Assembly (NCBI GenBank): GCA_964623085.1
Contig: CAZUTO010000007.1
Coordinates: 1 to 64,000 of the forward strand
Direction: 5' to 3'
DNA: 64,000 nucleotides
DNA from: CAZUTO01 sp964623085
GTDB taxonomy: Bacteria > Pseudomonadota > Gammaproteobacteria > Pseudomonadales > GM7GCV1
Below the pieces are notes generated by a model. The model was not told the DNA's origin, made no database searches, and saw only the letters and a list, made by a program, of their open reading frames with translations. This document shows, piece after piece, positions 1 to 8,175 of this stretch. Numbering within the stretch: position 1 is the stretch's first letter; the number at the start of each line of letters is the position of its first letter. The position numbers and the translations under genes were made by a program.

Positions 1-228
1 GAATGGAACGACGTTGAGTTCATATTTAAAAATGACAACACTGATCGTTTTGCTAAGGAAGACTAGGTAAGATTTTTGCGATGGAAAGACGAGTATTTAC
101 CGCAAGTGTTTCCCGAGGCTAGTATTCGTATTAGTCGGCACCCGGCAGAATTTACAGACCCGGATGTCATTGCTGAAATAGCAGAAGAGCTGGGAGTTGA
201 AGTTCCGGAGCGTTACCAAAGGGAGTAG
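1..228 (+). pseudogene. 3' remnant of an unidentified gene, interrupted by an in-frame TAG
   Basis: Frame 1 is open from the window edge to TAG at 64-66. The same frame then continues for 53 more codons, protein-like in composition (WKDEYLPQVFPEA, then DVIAEIAEELGVEVPERY), to TAG at 226-228. No ATG lies in this frame after the first stop. Either the gene ends at 66 and the second part is chance, or a single gene carries a nonsense mutation. The C-terminal helix is loosely reminiscent of sulfotransferase or glycosyltransferase tails, but I cannot assign a family. Its place just upstream of sugar-nucleotide genes would suit a polysaccharide-modifying enzyme. The rest of the gene lies outside the window. 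Confidence 0.35.
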
Positions 229-346
229 TGTTGCTTAGGCTTTGAAGTAGGTCACACCTCCGCTCTGAGTTGGTTGGTTTGAGCGGCACTTTTGCATAGC
301 TTAAGGTATTATTAGCCTTCTATCTTGCTCTTGGAAACCTCATTCA

Positions 347-1741
347 ATGCTGTCTTGCGTCATTATGGCCGGCGGTTCCGGCACACGCCTTTGGCCTGTT
401 TCTCGCTCTAAGTATCCGAAGCAATTTTTATCGTTAGCCGGTGAAGCAACGATGTTGCAGGAGACGGTGAATCGGCTTTCAGAGTTGGATACAGCTTCGC
501 CTACAGTGATCTGTAATGAGGAGAACCGTTTCTTTGTTGCAGAGCAATTGCGCGCTATTGATAAGCTTGGTTCAATTTTACTAGAGCCCGTGGGTCGAAA
601 TACCGCGCCGGCTATTGCACTTGCCGCTTTAAATATGGATCCAGAAGATGTGCTTCTGGTATTAGCGGCAGATCATGTGATTACAGATCAAACGGCATTT
701 TCTGAGGCAGTAAAAAGAGCCTTGCCCGCTGCTGAGGATGGTCAGCTAGTGACCTTTGGTATTGTTCCCAGTGAGCCGCATACGGGCTACGGTTATATTC
801 GCCGTGGGGCTGAGGGTGCAGTCGGTTTTGCGGTTGACCAATTTGTCGAAAAACCAGATGCCGAAACGGCCAAGACCTATCTCGATTCTGGTGACTATTA
901 CTGGAATAGTGGTATGTTCTTGTTTAAAGCAAAACGGTATCTGGAAGAATTGGGCAAGTTTCGACCCGATATTTTGGAATCATGCCAAAAGGCGATGGAG
1001 AATACGCAAACCGATTTAGATTTTGTTCGTATTGACAGCGCGGCGTTTGAAGCCTGTCCGGATGATTCCATTGACTATGCTGTAATGGAAAAAACCGAAT
1101 CTGCGGTTGTGGTGCCGATGGATGCAGGTTGGAACGATATTGGTTCTTGGTCCAGCCTTTGGGATATAAGCGGGAAAGACAAAGACGGTAATTCCATCAC
1201 CGGCGAAGCGATCTCTATTGATACCACTAATTCTTATATTCGCAGTGAAGAACGCCTTACCGCAACGATTGGTGTGGATAACTTAGTGATTGTTGATACT
1301 AAAGATGCCCTGATGGTCGCTACTAAAGATCGCGTTCAGGATGTAAAAAAAGTGGTCGAGAAACTAAAGGTAGAAGGGCGCTCGGAGTTTGAGTTCCATC
1401 GTGAAGTCTATCGTCCTTGGGGAAAATACGACTCCATTGATAACGGTGAGCGCTATCAGGTTAAACGAATTACCGTAAAACCCGGAGCTAAACTCAGTGT
1501 GCAAATGCATCATCATCGTGCTGAACATTGGATAGTCGTCTCGGGTACTGCTCAAGTCACTAAGGGTGAAGAGACCTTTTTGCTTTCGGAAAATGAATCT
1601 ACTTATCTTCCGGTTGGCGTAGTCCACGCGCTGGAAAACCCTGGAAAAGTGGAGCTAGAATTGATTGAAGTGCAGTCTGGAAGCTACCTTGGGGAAGACG
1701 ATATCGTCCGGTTTGAAGATCTCTACGGTCGCGTAAAATAG
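347..1741 (+). CDS. manC: Bifunctional mannose-1-phosphate guanylyltransferase / mannose-6-phosphate isomerase
   Basis: Makes GDP-mannose from mannose-1-phosphate and GTP in the cytosol, and probably isomerises fructose-6-phosphate to mannose-6-phosphate. The N-terminal nucleotidyltransferase half opens with GGSGTRLWPVSR (residues 9-20) and carries FVEKP near 166. The C-terminal half is a type II phosphomannose isomerase cupin with QMHHHRAEHW near 386. The 464-residue length is normal for the ManC/AlgA/CpsB family. With galE and an epimerase directly downstream, and the phosphomannomutase at 8176-9516, it completes a GDP-mannose route. The family is certain; whether the product feeds exopolysaccharide, O-antigen or capsule is not shown. 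The symbol could equally be algA or cpsB. Confidence 0.93.
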   Translation: MLSCVIMAGGSGTRLWPVSRSKYPKQFLSLAGEATMLQETVNRLSELDTASPTVICNEENRFFVAEQLRAIDKLGSILLEPVGRNTAPAIALAALNMDPEDVLLVLAADHVITDQTAFSEAVKRALPAAEDGQLVTFGIVPSEPHTGYGYIRRGAEGAVGFAVDQFVEKPDAETAKTYLDSGDYYWNSGMFLFKAKRYLEELGKFRPDILESCQKAMENTQTDLDFVRIDSAAFEACPDDSIDYAVMEKTESAVVVPMDAGWNDIGSWSSLWDISGKDKDGNSITGEAISIDTTNSYIRSEERLTATIGVDNLVIVDTKDALMVATKDRVQDVKKVVEKLKVEGRSEFEFHREVYRPWGKYDSIDNGERYQVKRITVKPGAKLSVQMHHHRAEHWIVVSGTAQVTKGEETFLLSENESTYLPVGVVHALENPGKVELELIEVQSGSYLGEDDIVRFEDLYGRVK

Positions 1742-1769
1742 AAAAATATTTTCCTGAGAAGATTATCTT

Positions 1770-2762
1770 TTGAACATACTTGTTTGTGGTGGCGCTGGTT
1801 ATATTGGCTCGCACATGGTGCGTGCTTTACTCAATGCAGGTCATCAGGTGTCGGTTTTCGATAACTTATCGACTGGGTATGAATGGTCTATTCCTGAAGG
1901 CGTGTTTTTACTCCAAGCGGATTTGTTAAACGAGGGCGCGCTAGCGAGCTTTTTGGGATCACAGCCTTTTGATGCTGTGATGCATTTTTCCGCAAAAAGT
2001 CTCGTAGGTGAATCGGTTGATCAACCACACGAGTATTACCTCAATAACGTGGTGGGTACGCTTAACTTGCTGCGTGCGATGCGCAAGGCAAATATAGATA
2101 AGTTTGTGTTTTCCTCTACTGCCGCGACTTTTGGCAACCCTTTATCTGAGTTCATTGGTGAGGATCACCCACAGAACCCGATTAACCCCTACGGTAAAAC
2201 CAAGCTGATGGTGGAGCAGATACTCCAAGATTATGCATCGGCCTACGGACTGAATTCGGTGAGTTTGCGTTATTTCAATGCAGCTGGTGCCGACCCCTCT
2301 GGCGAGATTGGCGAAGCGCATGAGCCGGAGACACATTTGATTCCAAATGTTTTGCGCTCCACTTTGAGTGCGCTGCCGTCCAATCAGTTAAAGATATTTG
2401 GCAACGATTACCCCACCCCTGACGGCACTTGTGTGCGTGATTACATTCATGTCAACGATTTGGCAGACGCCCACCTGAAAGCCATTCATTATATGGGCGA
2501 GAACCCAGGCGCCCATGCGTTTAACCTCGGCAACGGCGCCGGCTTCTCAGTTCTGCAAGTAATAGCCGCAGCAGAAGATGTAGTAGGGCATGAGATACCT
2601 TACGAAATAGTTTCGCGCCGAGAAGGAGATCCAGCAGTGCTTGTTGGTAATAGCACCTTAGCGAACGAAAAGTTGGACTGGACGCCGCAGTATCAGGATA
2701 TTAAATCCATTGTCGAAACGGCTTGGACATGGCATCAGCGTCACCACGGGGGCAAAAACTAG
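1770..2762 (+). CDS. galE: UDP-glucose 4-epimerase
   Basis: Interconverts UDP-glucose and UDP-galactose with bound NAD. It is an extended short-chain dehydrogenase: the Rossmann motif GGAGYIGSH is at residues 7-15, the catalytic Ser/Thr lie in FSSTAATFG near 116-117, and Tyr141 and Lys145 form the YxxxK pair. The length of 330 residues is typical of GalE. The start is TTG at 1770, because the glycine-rich loop begins only seven residues later and no ATG lies upstream in frame. It follows manC by 28 bases and precedes the next epimerase by one base, so the three genes probably form one operon. Confidence 0.92.
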   Translation: MNILVCGGAGYIGSHMVRALLNAGHQVSVFDNLSTGYEWSIPEGVFLLQADLLNEGALASFLGSQPFDAVMHFSAKSLVGESVDQPHEYYLNNVVGTLNLLRAMRKANIDKFVFSSTAATFGNPLSEFIGEDHPQNPINPYGKTKLMVEQILQDYASAYGLNSVSLRYFNAAGADPSGEIGEAHEPETHLIPNVLRSTLSALPSNQLKIFGNDYPTPDGTCVRDYIHVNDLADAHLKAIHYMGENPGAHAFNLGNGAGFSVLQVIAAAEDVVGHEIPYEIVSRREGDPAVLVGNSTLANEKLDWTPQYQDIKSIVETAWTWHQRHHGGKN

Positions 2763-2763
2763 C

Positions 2764-3771
2764 ATGAAGTTTCTTGTTACTGGCGCGGCCGGTTTTATTG
2801 GTTATTATGTGTCTCAACGGCTTTGTGATCTTGGTCATGAGGTTGTCGGATTAGATAATCTTAACGACTACTATGAAGTTGAGCTAAAGCAAGACCGCCT
2901 TAGTCAGTTAGAACCACTCGATAACTTTCGTTTTATTAAAGGTAATTTTTCTGACTCTGCACAAATCGCAACCTTGTTTGAAGAAGAAAGGTTTGAGCGT
3001 GTTATCCATTTAGGTGCTCAGGCGGGCGTGCGGTATTCCATTGAAGCACCGATGGCTTATGCACATAGTAACCTTACAGGCCACCTCAATATCTTAGAAG
3101 GTTGCAGAAATACGGGTGTCGGGCATTTGGTCTATGCATCTTCAAGTTCTGTTTATGGCATGAATACCAAGGTTCCCTTTTCTACGGCAGATTCAGTGGA
3201 TCACCCTGTGTCGCTTTATGCGGCGACGAAAAAATCCAATGAGTTGATGAGCCATACCTATTCGCATTTGTATCAGTTGCCGACGACTGGCCTGCGCTTC
3301 TTTACCGTGTATGGGCCCTGGGGTAGGCCAGATATGGCACCGATTAAATTTGCGCGATTGATATGTGAAGGAAAAAAAATTGAGGTGTATAACCATGGCA
3401 ACCTCAGCAGAGATTTCACTTATATTGATGATATTGTTGAAGGTATTCTCAGAATTCAGGATATCGTGCCAGAAGCGAACCCAAATATGGGTCAGAGCTT
3501 AATCAGCCCAGCAACAAGTTCAGCACCTTATCGACTCTACAATATTGGACACGGTAGTCCCGTCAAGTTAATGACGTTTATTGAGCAGCTAGAGACTAGT
3601 CTTGGCCGAGTTGCAGACAAACAATTTGTGGATATGCAACCCGGTGATGTATATCAAACATGGGCAGATACAGACGACCTATTTCAGGCAACGGATTACA
3701 AGCCTCGTGTTGGTATCGAAGAGGGTGTGAGCCAATTTGCGCACTGGTTTAAATCCTATTACCAAGTGTAG
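2764..3771 (+). CDS. UDP-glucuronate 4-epimerase (NAD-dependent epimerase)
   Basis: Predicted to convert UDP-glucuronate to UDP-galacturonate for surface polysaccharide. Rossmann motif TGAAGFIG is at residues 6-13, DNLNDYY at 31-37 is characteristic of the CapI/WbnF/Gla subgroup, and the catalytic pair is Tyr152/Lys156 (YAATK). I chose ATG at 2764, giving 335 residues, because it sits just before the Rossmann strand, behind a GGGGG stretch and one base after the galE stop; the frame extends upstream but only inside galE. The substrate requires a UDP-glucose dehydrogenase, yet the only one in this window looks inactive (4308-5588), so an active enzyme must be elsewhere. Confidence 0.85.
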   Translation: MKFLVTGAAGFIGYYVSQRLCDLGHEVVGLDNLNDYYEVELKQDRLSQLEPLDNFRFIKGNFSDSAQIATLFEEERFERVIHLGAQAGVRYSIEAPMAYAHSNLTGHLNILEGCRNTGVGHLVYASSSSVYGMNTKVPFSTADSVDHPVSLYAATKKSNELMSHTYSHLYQLPTTGLRFFTVYGPWGRPDMAPIKFARLICEGKKIEVYNHGNLSRDFTYIDDIVEGILRIQDIVPEANPNMGQSLISPATSSAPYRLYNIGHGSPVKLMTFIEQLETSLGRVADKQFVDMQPGDVYQTWADTDDLFQATDYKPRVGIEEGVSQFAHWFKSYYQV

Positions 3772-3860
3772 TGTTAGAAAAAATAACCGGATGTAGGTTG
3801 GTGTCTTTTTGGCCTAGTTTAGTAGCTAACGATGTTCGAGACGCAAAATGAGAGTCGCTG

Positions 3861-4289
3861 ATGTTTTTCTTTAGATTCCTTTATACACATCGCAGAGTTT
3901 CGGGATTGCTCTTTCTTTTGGCTTTTGCGTTGCTTATATACGGTCTATTTACTCCCAGCGTACGTTCCGGTATCAGCTTGCCGAACTTTGATAAGTTCAT
4001 CCACTTTTTTAGTTTTCTGATTGTGTTTTTACTGGGGCGGTTTTCTACTCATACTTGGGTTCGCAAGACTTATTGGTTATTTCCGGTTGCGGCCGCTGTG
4101 GCGCTGGAATATTTGCAGGGTGCATTAGTTCCGAGTAGACATTTTAGCTATGCAGATATGCTGGCTAATAACATCGGTGTGATGGCAGCAGCGTTGCTGT
4201 GGGTGAGTTTGGAAAGGTCTGGTCAGATGTCGCCGAGTGCTCTCAGTTCTTCCAGTTCTTCCTCTGGCGCCTCTTCTAGCTCTTCCTAG
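3861..4289 (+). CDS. VanZ-like family membrane protein with serine-rich tail
   Basis: A 142-residue inner-membrane protein with about four predicted membrane segments. The VanZ-type signature is DKFIHFFSF (near 44-52), followed by EYLQ and a conserved polar loop SYADMLANNIG. The biochemical role of VanZ-like proteins in Gram-negatives is not established; they often sit beside polysaccharide genes, as here. The last 19 residues are a low-complexity run of serines broken by a few other residues, encoded by imperfect agttcttcc repeats. This cytosolic or periplasmic tail is not part of the family fold. It converges with the dehydrogenase gene at 4308. Confidence 0.75.
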   Translation: MFFFRFLYTHRRVSGLLFLLAFALLIYGLFTPSVRSGISLPNFDKFIHFFSFLIVFLLGRFSTHTWVRKTYWLFPVAAAVALEYLQGALVPSRHFSYADMLANNIGVMAAALLWVSLERSGQMSPSALSSSSSSSGASSSSS

Positions 4290-4307
4290 CTATCATTTTG
4301 AAGGAAT

Positions 4308-5588
4308 TTAGTGACCAATGCCGTGGTAGGTAAAACCGATAGATTCTATTAGCTGTCGGTCATAGAGGTTGCGCCCGTCAATAATTAACCGATTCTCCAT
4401 TAGCTGTTTCATACGCTCAAAATCGGGCGACCAATATTCCTGCCAGTGCGTTAAAATAAGTAGGCCGTGGCTGCCTTCTAAAGCATCGTAAGCACTGGCT
4501 TCATAAGAAATTAATCCACTATCGTCGATATCACTAAAAATACTTCGGCAAGTTTCAAGGGCTTCAGGGTCGTGGACTTTTACGGAGACCTGCTGCGCTA
4601 GTAGTGCTTTAATAACAAGAATACTTGGCGCGTTGTCCATACTGGACGTCTCGGGCTTAAACGAGGTACCCCAGATGGTGATAGTTTTGCCGGCTAGCTC
4701 ACCGTCATAATGACGCCAAAGCTTCCGGAAAGGCGTTTCTTTTTGGACCTCATTATTTTCCAGTACGCCCATTAAAATTGTTGAATTACGTTCTGCACTG
4801 AGTGTCTCTGCTAGGCCAGATAAGTACTGCGAGAAACTGAGTCCGCCAAAGCCGCACCCTGGCTGCAGATAGTCGCGGCCGATACGTGGGTCCATCGCCA
4901 TAGCATCGCGTATGACTTCGATATCCGCATTGAGGTTATCCGCCAAGTTGGCTAATTCATTGATATAACTTAGACGCAAAGCAAGCATGCCGGTAACAGC
5001 AAATTTACTAAACTCTGCTTCGGTCCGAGTCATGGTTGTAATCTGGCCGTTGCCGTTTTGTAGGAAAGGTCTAAATAAACCGCGTAAAATGCCAACTGCC
5101 CATACGTTTTCGCAACCGATAATAAGATTGTTTGGCGATTCAAAGGTGTCTATGCCGCGGCCTTGTGGGAGGTTCTCTGGCACATAACTAACAACTTGGT
5201 TCGCGCTTTCATCGAGCTTTTTTTGTAGCTCGTCACAAGCGCCGATACCGAAGTTACTCTGGGTGATTAGCAGTATTGCGCCAGAGTGAATATCTGCGAG
5301 TTTCTCGGCGAGTGCTTCGGCTTTGTGTTTCCCGTTAGGACGATAGGCCAGAAGATGAAGCTTTTCTTGCATAGCTTCTTTCTTGTTGGATAGCGAGATT
5401 CTGCCCGCGACAATCTGTTCATCGAGTATGCGTTTCAATCCTGGCTCGGTATCGAGAGATTGTTGGGAGAGAGACTCGAGGCCGCGCTCAGGGTTGTCGA
5501 TTACCAATCGCACATTGTTTCCGGCACGCGCAAAGCATGCAGCAGCTACAAGACCACAAATTTCAGAACCCCAAATACTCATTCTCAT
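4308..5588 (-). CDS. Degenerate UDP-glucose/GDP-mannose dehydrogenase homologue (probable pseudoenzyme)
   Basis: A 426-residue protein with the three-domain architecture of UDP-glucose 6-dehydrogenase: N-terminal Rossmann domain, central NELANL helix and C-terminal UDP-binding domain (GTSFKPETSSMDNAPS). By hand alignment to the Streptococcus pyogenes enzyme, the nucleophile Cys260 is Ser251 (GCGFGGLSF at 244-252), Asn208 is Thr199, Asp264 is Tyr255, Glu145 is Gln142 and Thr118 is Asn112; only Lys204 remains (Lys195). The N-terminal glycine motif reads GSEICG. The 52-residue spacing between the Asn and Cys positions is exactly kept, so the alignment is sound. It overlaps pgi by 4 bases (ATGA), hence translational coupling. 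It may be regulatory, bind a nucleotide sugar, or do different chemistry. Start could also be the ATG two codons later. Confidence 0.8.
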   Translation of the reverse strand: MRMSIWGSEICGLVAAACFARAGNNVRLVIDNPERGLESLSQQSLDTEPGLKRILDEQIVAGRISLSNKKEAMQEKLHLLAYRPNGKHKAEALAEKLADIHSGAILLITQSNFGIGACDELQKKLDESANQVVSYVPENLPQGRGIDTFESPNNLIIGCENVWAVGILRGLFRPFLQNGNGQITTMTRTEAEFSKFAVTGMLALRLSYINELANLADNLNADIEVIRDAMAMDPRIGRDYLQPGCGFGGLSFSQYLSGLAETLSAERNSTILMGVLENNEVQKETPFRKLWRHYDGELAGKTITIWGTSFKPETSSMDNAPSILVIKALLAQQVSVKVHDPEALETCRSIFSDIDDSGLISYEASAYDALEGSHGLLILTHWQEYWSPDFERMKQLMENRLIIDGRNLYDRQLIESIGFTYHGIGH

Positions 5589-7234
5589 GCTGAGGTACTC
5601 TCTATATTTTTTCTTAACCGCGCAATTTCTTCAATCAGCCCTTGCGTTGATGCATCCATTTTTGAGTCATCGTCTTCGTTTACTAATGGCTGCATGAGTT
5701 CCGTTGCGACTTGCTTGCCAAGTTCCACGCCCCATTGATCAAAAGGATTGATATTCCATATGGCTGATAGGGCAAAGACTTTGTGCTCGTATAGAGCGAT
5801 AAGCTGGCCAAAGGAAAAAGGATTGAGGTCATCGAGAAGTATAGTCGTACAAGGCTGATTACCTTGGTAGCGTTTATGAGTCGGTGCGTTATCGACATCC
5901 TCTAGAACGGTATCGCCAAGCGCAAGGATGCGAGACTGAGCCAAAAAGTTTGCCAAGGTGAGATTGTGTTGCTGCCTAAATTCTTCGCTTTCGATCAAGC
6001 CGCGGCGCTGTGCTGATGCGACAAAATCACACATGACGACCTCGGTTCCTTGATGCAGTAGCTGGTAGAACGCATGTTGAGCATTCGGGCCGACCTCTCC
6101 CCAGAGTACTGGACAGGTATGGTAAGGCGTCACTTCGCCATCACGGGTGGCAGACTTGCCGTTGCTTTCCATTTCTAGTTGTTCGAGATATGAAGGTAGG
6201 TAGCTTAACCTGCCGTCATAGGGGAGCACGGCGTGAGCGTGAATATTTAGGAAATTTACATTCCAGATGTCCGCCAATGCCAGCAAGACAGGAAGATTTT
6301 CGTTAAGTGGGGCAGAGCGGAAATGCTCATCCATCTGGTGCGCACCGGCAAGCATTTCTCGAAACGCGCTTTTGCCAATACGCAATGCAGATGAAAGCCC
6401 AATGCTGGACCACATCGAGTACCGGCCGCCGACCCAATCCCAAATCTGTAATTGGTGGTTGGTCGAAATGCCCCACTCGGACATTTTTTCGGGCTTACAA
6501 GACACACCGATAAAGTGCTGTCTTTTGATAATCTCGCTGCTAGTGTTACTCGCACTGATTAACCATTCAAGTGCGGTATCGGCATTCGCCAGCGTATCAA
6601 TGGTTGAAAATGACTTAGAGCAAATAATAAATAATGTTGTTTGTGGGTCGAGATCATCAAGAAGGGTCGCGAGCTGGCTGCCGTCGATGGTTGAAACAAA
6701 TTCAACACTCACACCTTCTGCTTCGGGCGGCTCAAATTGATCTAATGCATGGCAGGCCATTAAAGGGCCTAGGTCTGAGCCACCTACACCGATGTTGACG
6801 ACTGTATTTACAGGACGGCCTGAGTAGCCGCGCCATTGGCCGCTGTGTATCCGATCAACGATGGCTTCCATTTTTTGGAGGTTTTCCTGCACATCGCTAG
6901 AAACGTTTTGACCATCTATTTTAAATTCGGATGTTTCTGGCATGCGCAAAGCGGTGTGCAGTGCAGGTCGATCCTCAGAATGATTGACGTGCTTACCGGA
7001 GAACATTTGCTCTATCCAGCCCGGCAATTCTGCAGCCTCAGCTAGTTCTATTAGCAATTCCATCGTTTCGGGTATTAGCCGTTGCTTTGATAAATCTAGA
7101 AAAACCTGAGCGTCTCGATAACTCAGTTCTTGAAAGCGATTGTCATGAAGCTCAAAAAGCTCACTTAAGTGCGCTTTGGCCATTAATTCCGAGTGTTTTT
7201 CGAGCTTTTTCCAAGCGTCAGATTCGTTGATCAT
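5585..7234 (-). CDS. pgi: Glucose-6-phosphate isomerase
   Basis: Interconverts glucose-6-phosphate and fructose-6-phosphate in the cytosol, linking glycolysis with both GDP-mannose and UDP-glucose synthesis. The 549 residues match the long bacterial Pgi. Signatures visible are the phosphate-binding GVGGSDLGP near 152, SKSFST near 208, the catalytic region GEVGPNAQHAFYQ, and GVELGKQVA near the C-terminus carrying the catalytic lysine. It lies 15 bases downstream of galU and overlaps the degenerate dehydrogenase by 4 bases, so galU, pgi and that gene are probably co-transcribed. Confidence 0.95.
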   Translation of the reverse strand: MINESDAWKKLEKHSELMAKAHLSELFELHDNRFQELSYRDAQVFLDLSKQRLIPETMELLIELAEAAELPGWIEQMFSGKHVNHSEDRPALHTALRMPETSEFKIDGQNVSSDVQENLQKMEAIVDRIHSGQWRGYSGRPVNTVVNIGVGGSDLGPLMACHALDQFEPPEAEGVSVEFVSTIDGSQLATLLDDLDPQTTLFIICSKSFSTIDTLANADTALEWLISASNTSSEIIKRQHFIGVSCKPEKMSEWGISTNHQLQIWDWVGGRYSMWSSIGLSSALRIGKSAFREMLAGAHQMDEHFRSAPLNENLPVLLALADIWNVNFLNIHAHAVLPYDGRLSYLPSYLEQLEMESNGKSATRDGEVTPYHTCPVLWGEVGPNAQHAFYQLLHQGTEVVMCDFVASAQRRGLIESEEFRQQHNLTLANFLAQSRILALGDTVLEDVDNAPTHKRYQGNQPCTTILLDDLNPFSFGQLIALYEHKVFALSAIWNINPFDQWGVELGKQVATELMQPLVNEDDDSKMDASTQGLIEEIARLRKNIESTSA

Positions 7235-7249
7235 GGAACAGTTAAACTC

Positions 7250-8140
7250 TTATTTTACTAAGCTGCGAATGTGTTCGTTTAATGCATCGCCAAAGTCTGG
7301 ATGGCGCAATCCGGCGGCAATGTTGGCTTTTACATAGCCGAATTTGTTCCCGCAATCATGTGTTTCCGCACTCATCACGTAAGCATCGACTTGGCTTTGA
7401 TTGAGTAACGTCACTATGGCGTCGGTGAGTTGAATCTCGTTCCCCGCGCCCGGCTGTGTTGCTGCAAGGATCTCCATAATGTTTGCCGGCAGCACATAGC
7501 GCCCCACGACAGCCAGATTAGATGGCGCTTCGTCGCGAGCAGGCTTTTCTATCATGCCGACAATCTTTGCAGTTTCGCCTGCATTGATTTCGGCACCTTC
7601 ACAATCGACGACACCATAGGCTTCGACACGCTCTTCAGGAACGGCTTCTACCATGATCTGCGAGGCTTGGCTGTCGTTGTAGTTGGAAACCATACGAGCA
7701 AGATCGTTACCAAAATCAGGATGGTCTAGTAGTAATACGTCGGGCAACAGCACGGCGAAAGGGGCGTTGGCAATGTTGTTTTTTGCGCAAAGCACGGCAT
7801 GCCCTAATCCTTTGGCGCTAGGCTGCCTAACCGAAGTGATAGTTACCGAGGGCGGCACAATATCGCGAACACTGTCGAGGATCGCTGTTTTACCCTTTTT
7901 TTCGAGTTGGTGTTCTAATTCAAAGTTGGCATCAAAGTGATTTTCAATGGATTCTTTTCCTGCGCGGGTAACAAGAACGATTTCTTCAATACCTGCCGCA
8001 ACCGCTTCTTCGATGACATATTGAATAACAGGCTTGTCGGCCACCGGCATCATTTCTTTGGGGATGGCTTTGCTTGCGGGCAATACTCTTGTTCCTAGCC
8101 CAGCGACAGGAATAATGGCTGTTTTTACTTGGTTGGACAT
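7250..8140 (-). CDS. galU: UTP-glucose-1-phosphate uridylyltransferase
   Basis: Forms UDP-glucose from glucose-1-phosphate and UTP. The N-terminal signature GLGTRVLPASKAIPKEM sits at residues 15-31, followed by PVIQYVIEEAVAAG, and the 296-residue length is normal. It begins 35 bases after the phosphomannomutase/phosphoglucomutase that would supply glucose-1-phosphate, and precedes pgi by 15 bases. The product feeds galE in this same window and any UDP-glucose dehydrogenase elsewhere. Confidence 0.95.
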   Translation of the reverse strand: MSNQVKTAIIPVAGLGTRVLPASKAIPKEMMPVADKPVIQYVIEEAVAAGIEEIVLVTRAGKESIENHFDANFELEHQLEKKGKTAILDSVRDIVPPSVTITSVRQPSAKGLGHAVLCAKNNIANAPFAVLLPDVLLLDHPDFGNDLARMVSNYNDSQASQIMVEAVPEERVEAYGVVDCEGAEINAGETAKIVGMIEKPARDEAPSNLAVVGRYVLPANIMEILAATQPGAGNEIQLTDAIVTLLNQSQVDAYVMSAETHDCGNKFGYVKANIAAGLRHPDFGDALNEHIRSLVK

Positions 8141-8175
8141 TTCAACAGGTTTCCTTGTTTCGCTACTGTTTTAAT

